64,000 bases of DNA, from positions 23,679 to 87,678 of the forward strand of contig JAIDTI010000024.1 of assembly GCA_029060755.1 (NCBI GenBank), written 5' to 3'. The first letter of the stretch is position 1. Every line of letters starts with the position of its first letter. The stretch comes from Ruminococcus sp. GTDB lineage: Bacteria > Bacillota > Clostridia > Oscillospirales > Ruminococcaceae. The translations under genes and the position numbers were made by a program. Positions 63,280 to 64,000 of the stretch are shown here, piece after piece. The notes below the pieces were generated by a model. That model did not search any database, was not told the DNA's origin, and saw only the letters and a list, made by a program, of their open reading frames with translations.

Positions 63280-64000
63280 TCACTCATTTGATTTTGACTG
63301 TTTTCTTTTTCTGTATTCTGTAGGAGTACAACCTCTGTGAGTACGGAACTGTCGCATAAAATATGAATCGCTTTCATATCCGCATTTTTCCGCAATTGCA
63401 CTTACAGATAAATCTGTATTTAAGAGAAGTTCAGAAGCATAAATCAGACGGCTTTCAATAACGTCCTGCATGAATGTTGTCCCGAACGTCTCTGAATATA
63501 TCCTGTGAAAATATGTCTTGCTTATTGAAAGTTGTCTGCATACTTTATCAACCGTCCAGTCATTAAACGGATTGTTATAAATTGAGTTTTGCAGTTCTTT
63601 AAGTTTCGGATATTTAGGTATATTATTTTTCTCCAACTTTATACCACTGTAAGCATCTTCAACTGCAATTAAAATAATACGCATATAAAGTTCCGCAAAT
63701 TCAGTTTCTCTGTTTCCTGAAATATCGCTGTGTATCTTCATACTTTTTATAGCTGATGCAATAATAAAATCATCAGGAACAGAAACAGGCGTATTGAACG
63801 GAATATCCATATCCGCTATATACTGCTTATCAGCCAGAGACAAATGAAAACATACCATATCATATTTAAGCCATTTTCCTACTGGACTTTTGAAACTCTG
63901 ATTAGCTCCGCTTTTATATATTATCACTGTATTTCTGTTATATGTTTTTTCTGTCCCGTTGATATTAAATATAACGGAATTTCGGAAAAGATAAAGACAG
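63280..64000 (-). CDS. AraC-family transcriptional regulator (5' end beyond window)
   Basis: C-terminal AraC HTH WTVDKVCRQLSISKTYFHRIYSETFGTTF...CGYESDSYFMRQFRTHRGCTPTEYRKRK; frame stays open from the tracked start (GTG, 63927) to the window edge (CLYLFRNSVIFNINGTEKTYNRNT). Confidence 0.88.
   Translation of the reverse strand, partial: CLYLFRNSVIFNINGTEKTYNRNTVIIYKSGANQSFKSPVGKWLKYDMVCFHLSLADKQYIADMDIPFNTPVSVPDDFIIASAIKSMKIHSDISGNRETEFAELYMRIILIAVEDAYSGIKLEKNNIPKYPKLKELQNSIYNNPFNDWTVDKVCRQLSISKTYFHRIYSETFGTTFMQDVIESRLIYASELLLNTDLSVSAIAEKCGYESDSYFMRQFRTHRGCTPTEYRKRKQSKSNE

Overview
The window is AT-rich Firmicutes chromosomal DNA, most likely from a cellulosome-producing Ruminococcus close to R. 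flavefaciens (taxonomy inferred from protein content). The left edge carries the end of a sca-type cellulosome cluster: the C-terminal X-module/dockerin of a CttA-like protein (truncated at base 1), followed by a ScaE-like single-cohesin, surface-anchored protein. Most of the rest is housekeeping: ttcA-like, ung, metF, mazG-HU-rqcP, trpS, a rimP-nusA-rnpM-ylxQ-infB-rbfA-nrnA-truB-ribF operon, a Gld-like ABC island, tRNA-Gln(CTG), rpoC/rpoB, comM-like/rodA-like and glgB. A second accessory region (about 48-63 kb) has a LacI-sensor/degenerate-GGDEF/AraC regulator divergent from a PL11 rhamnogalacturonan lyase with CBM13-like and dockerin modules, a leucine-rich-repeat dockerin protein, an EAL protein and an ABC-F protein. 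It also holds a SCIFF ranthipeptide precursor (45 aa, six Cys, missing from the ORF track) next to its radical SAM/SPASM maturase. The most notable observations are the XDoc/ScaE pair, the SCIFF/ScfB pair with an intercistronic hairpin, a roughly 279-bp dockerin-plus-terminator duplication whose noncoding part is better conserved than its coding part, a long acidic C-terminal tail on RpoB, and the tri-modular regulator. I saw no CRISPR array, transposase, phage module or rRNA. All calls come from reading the sequence and recalling family motifs; no searches were run.
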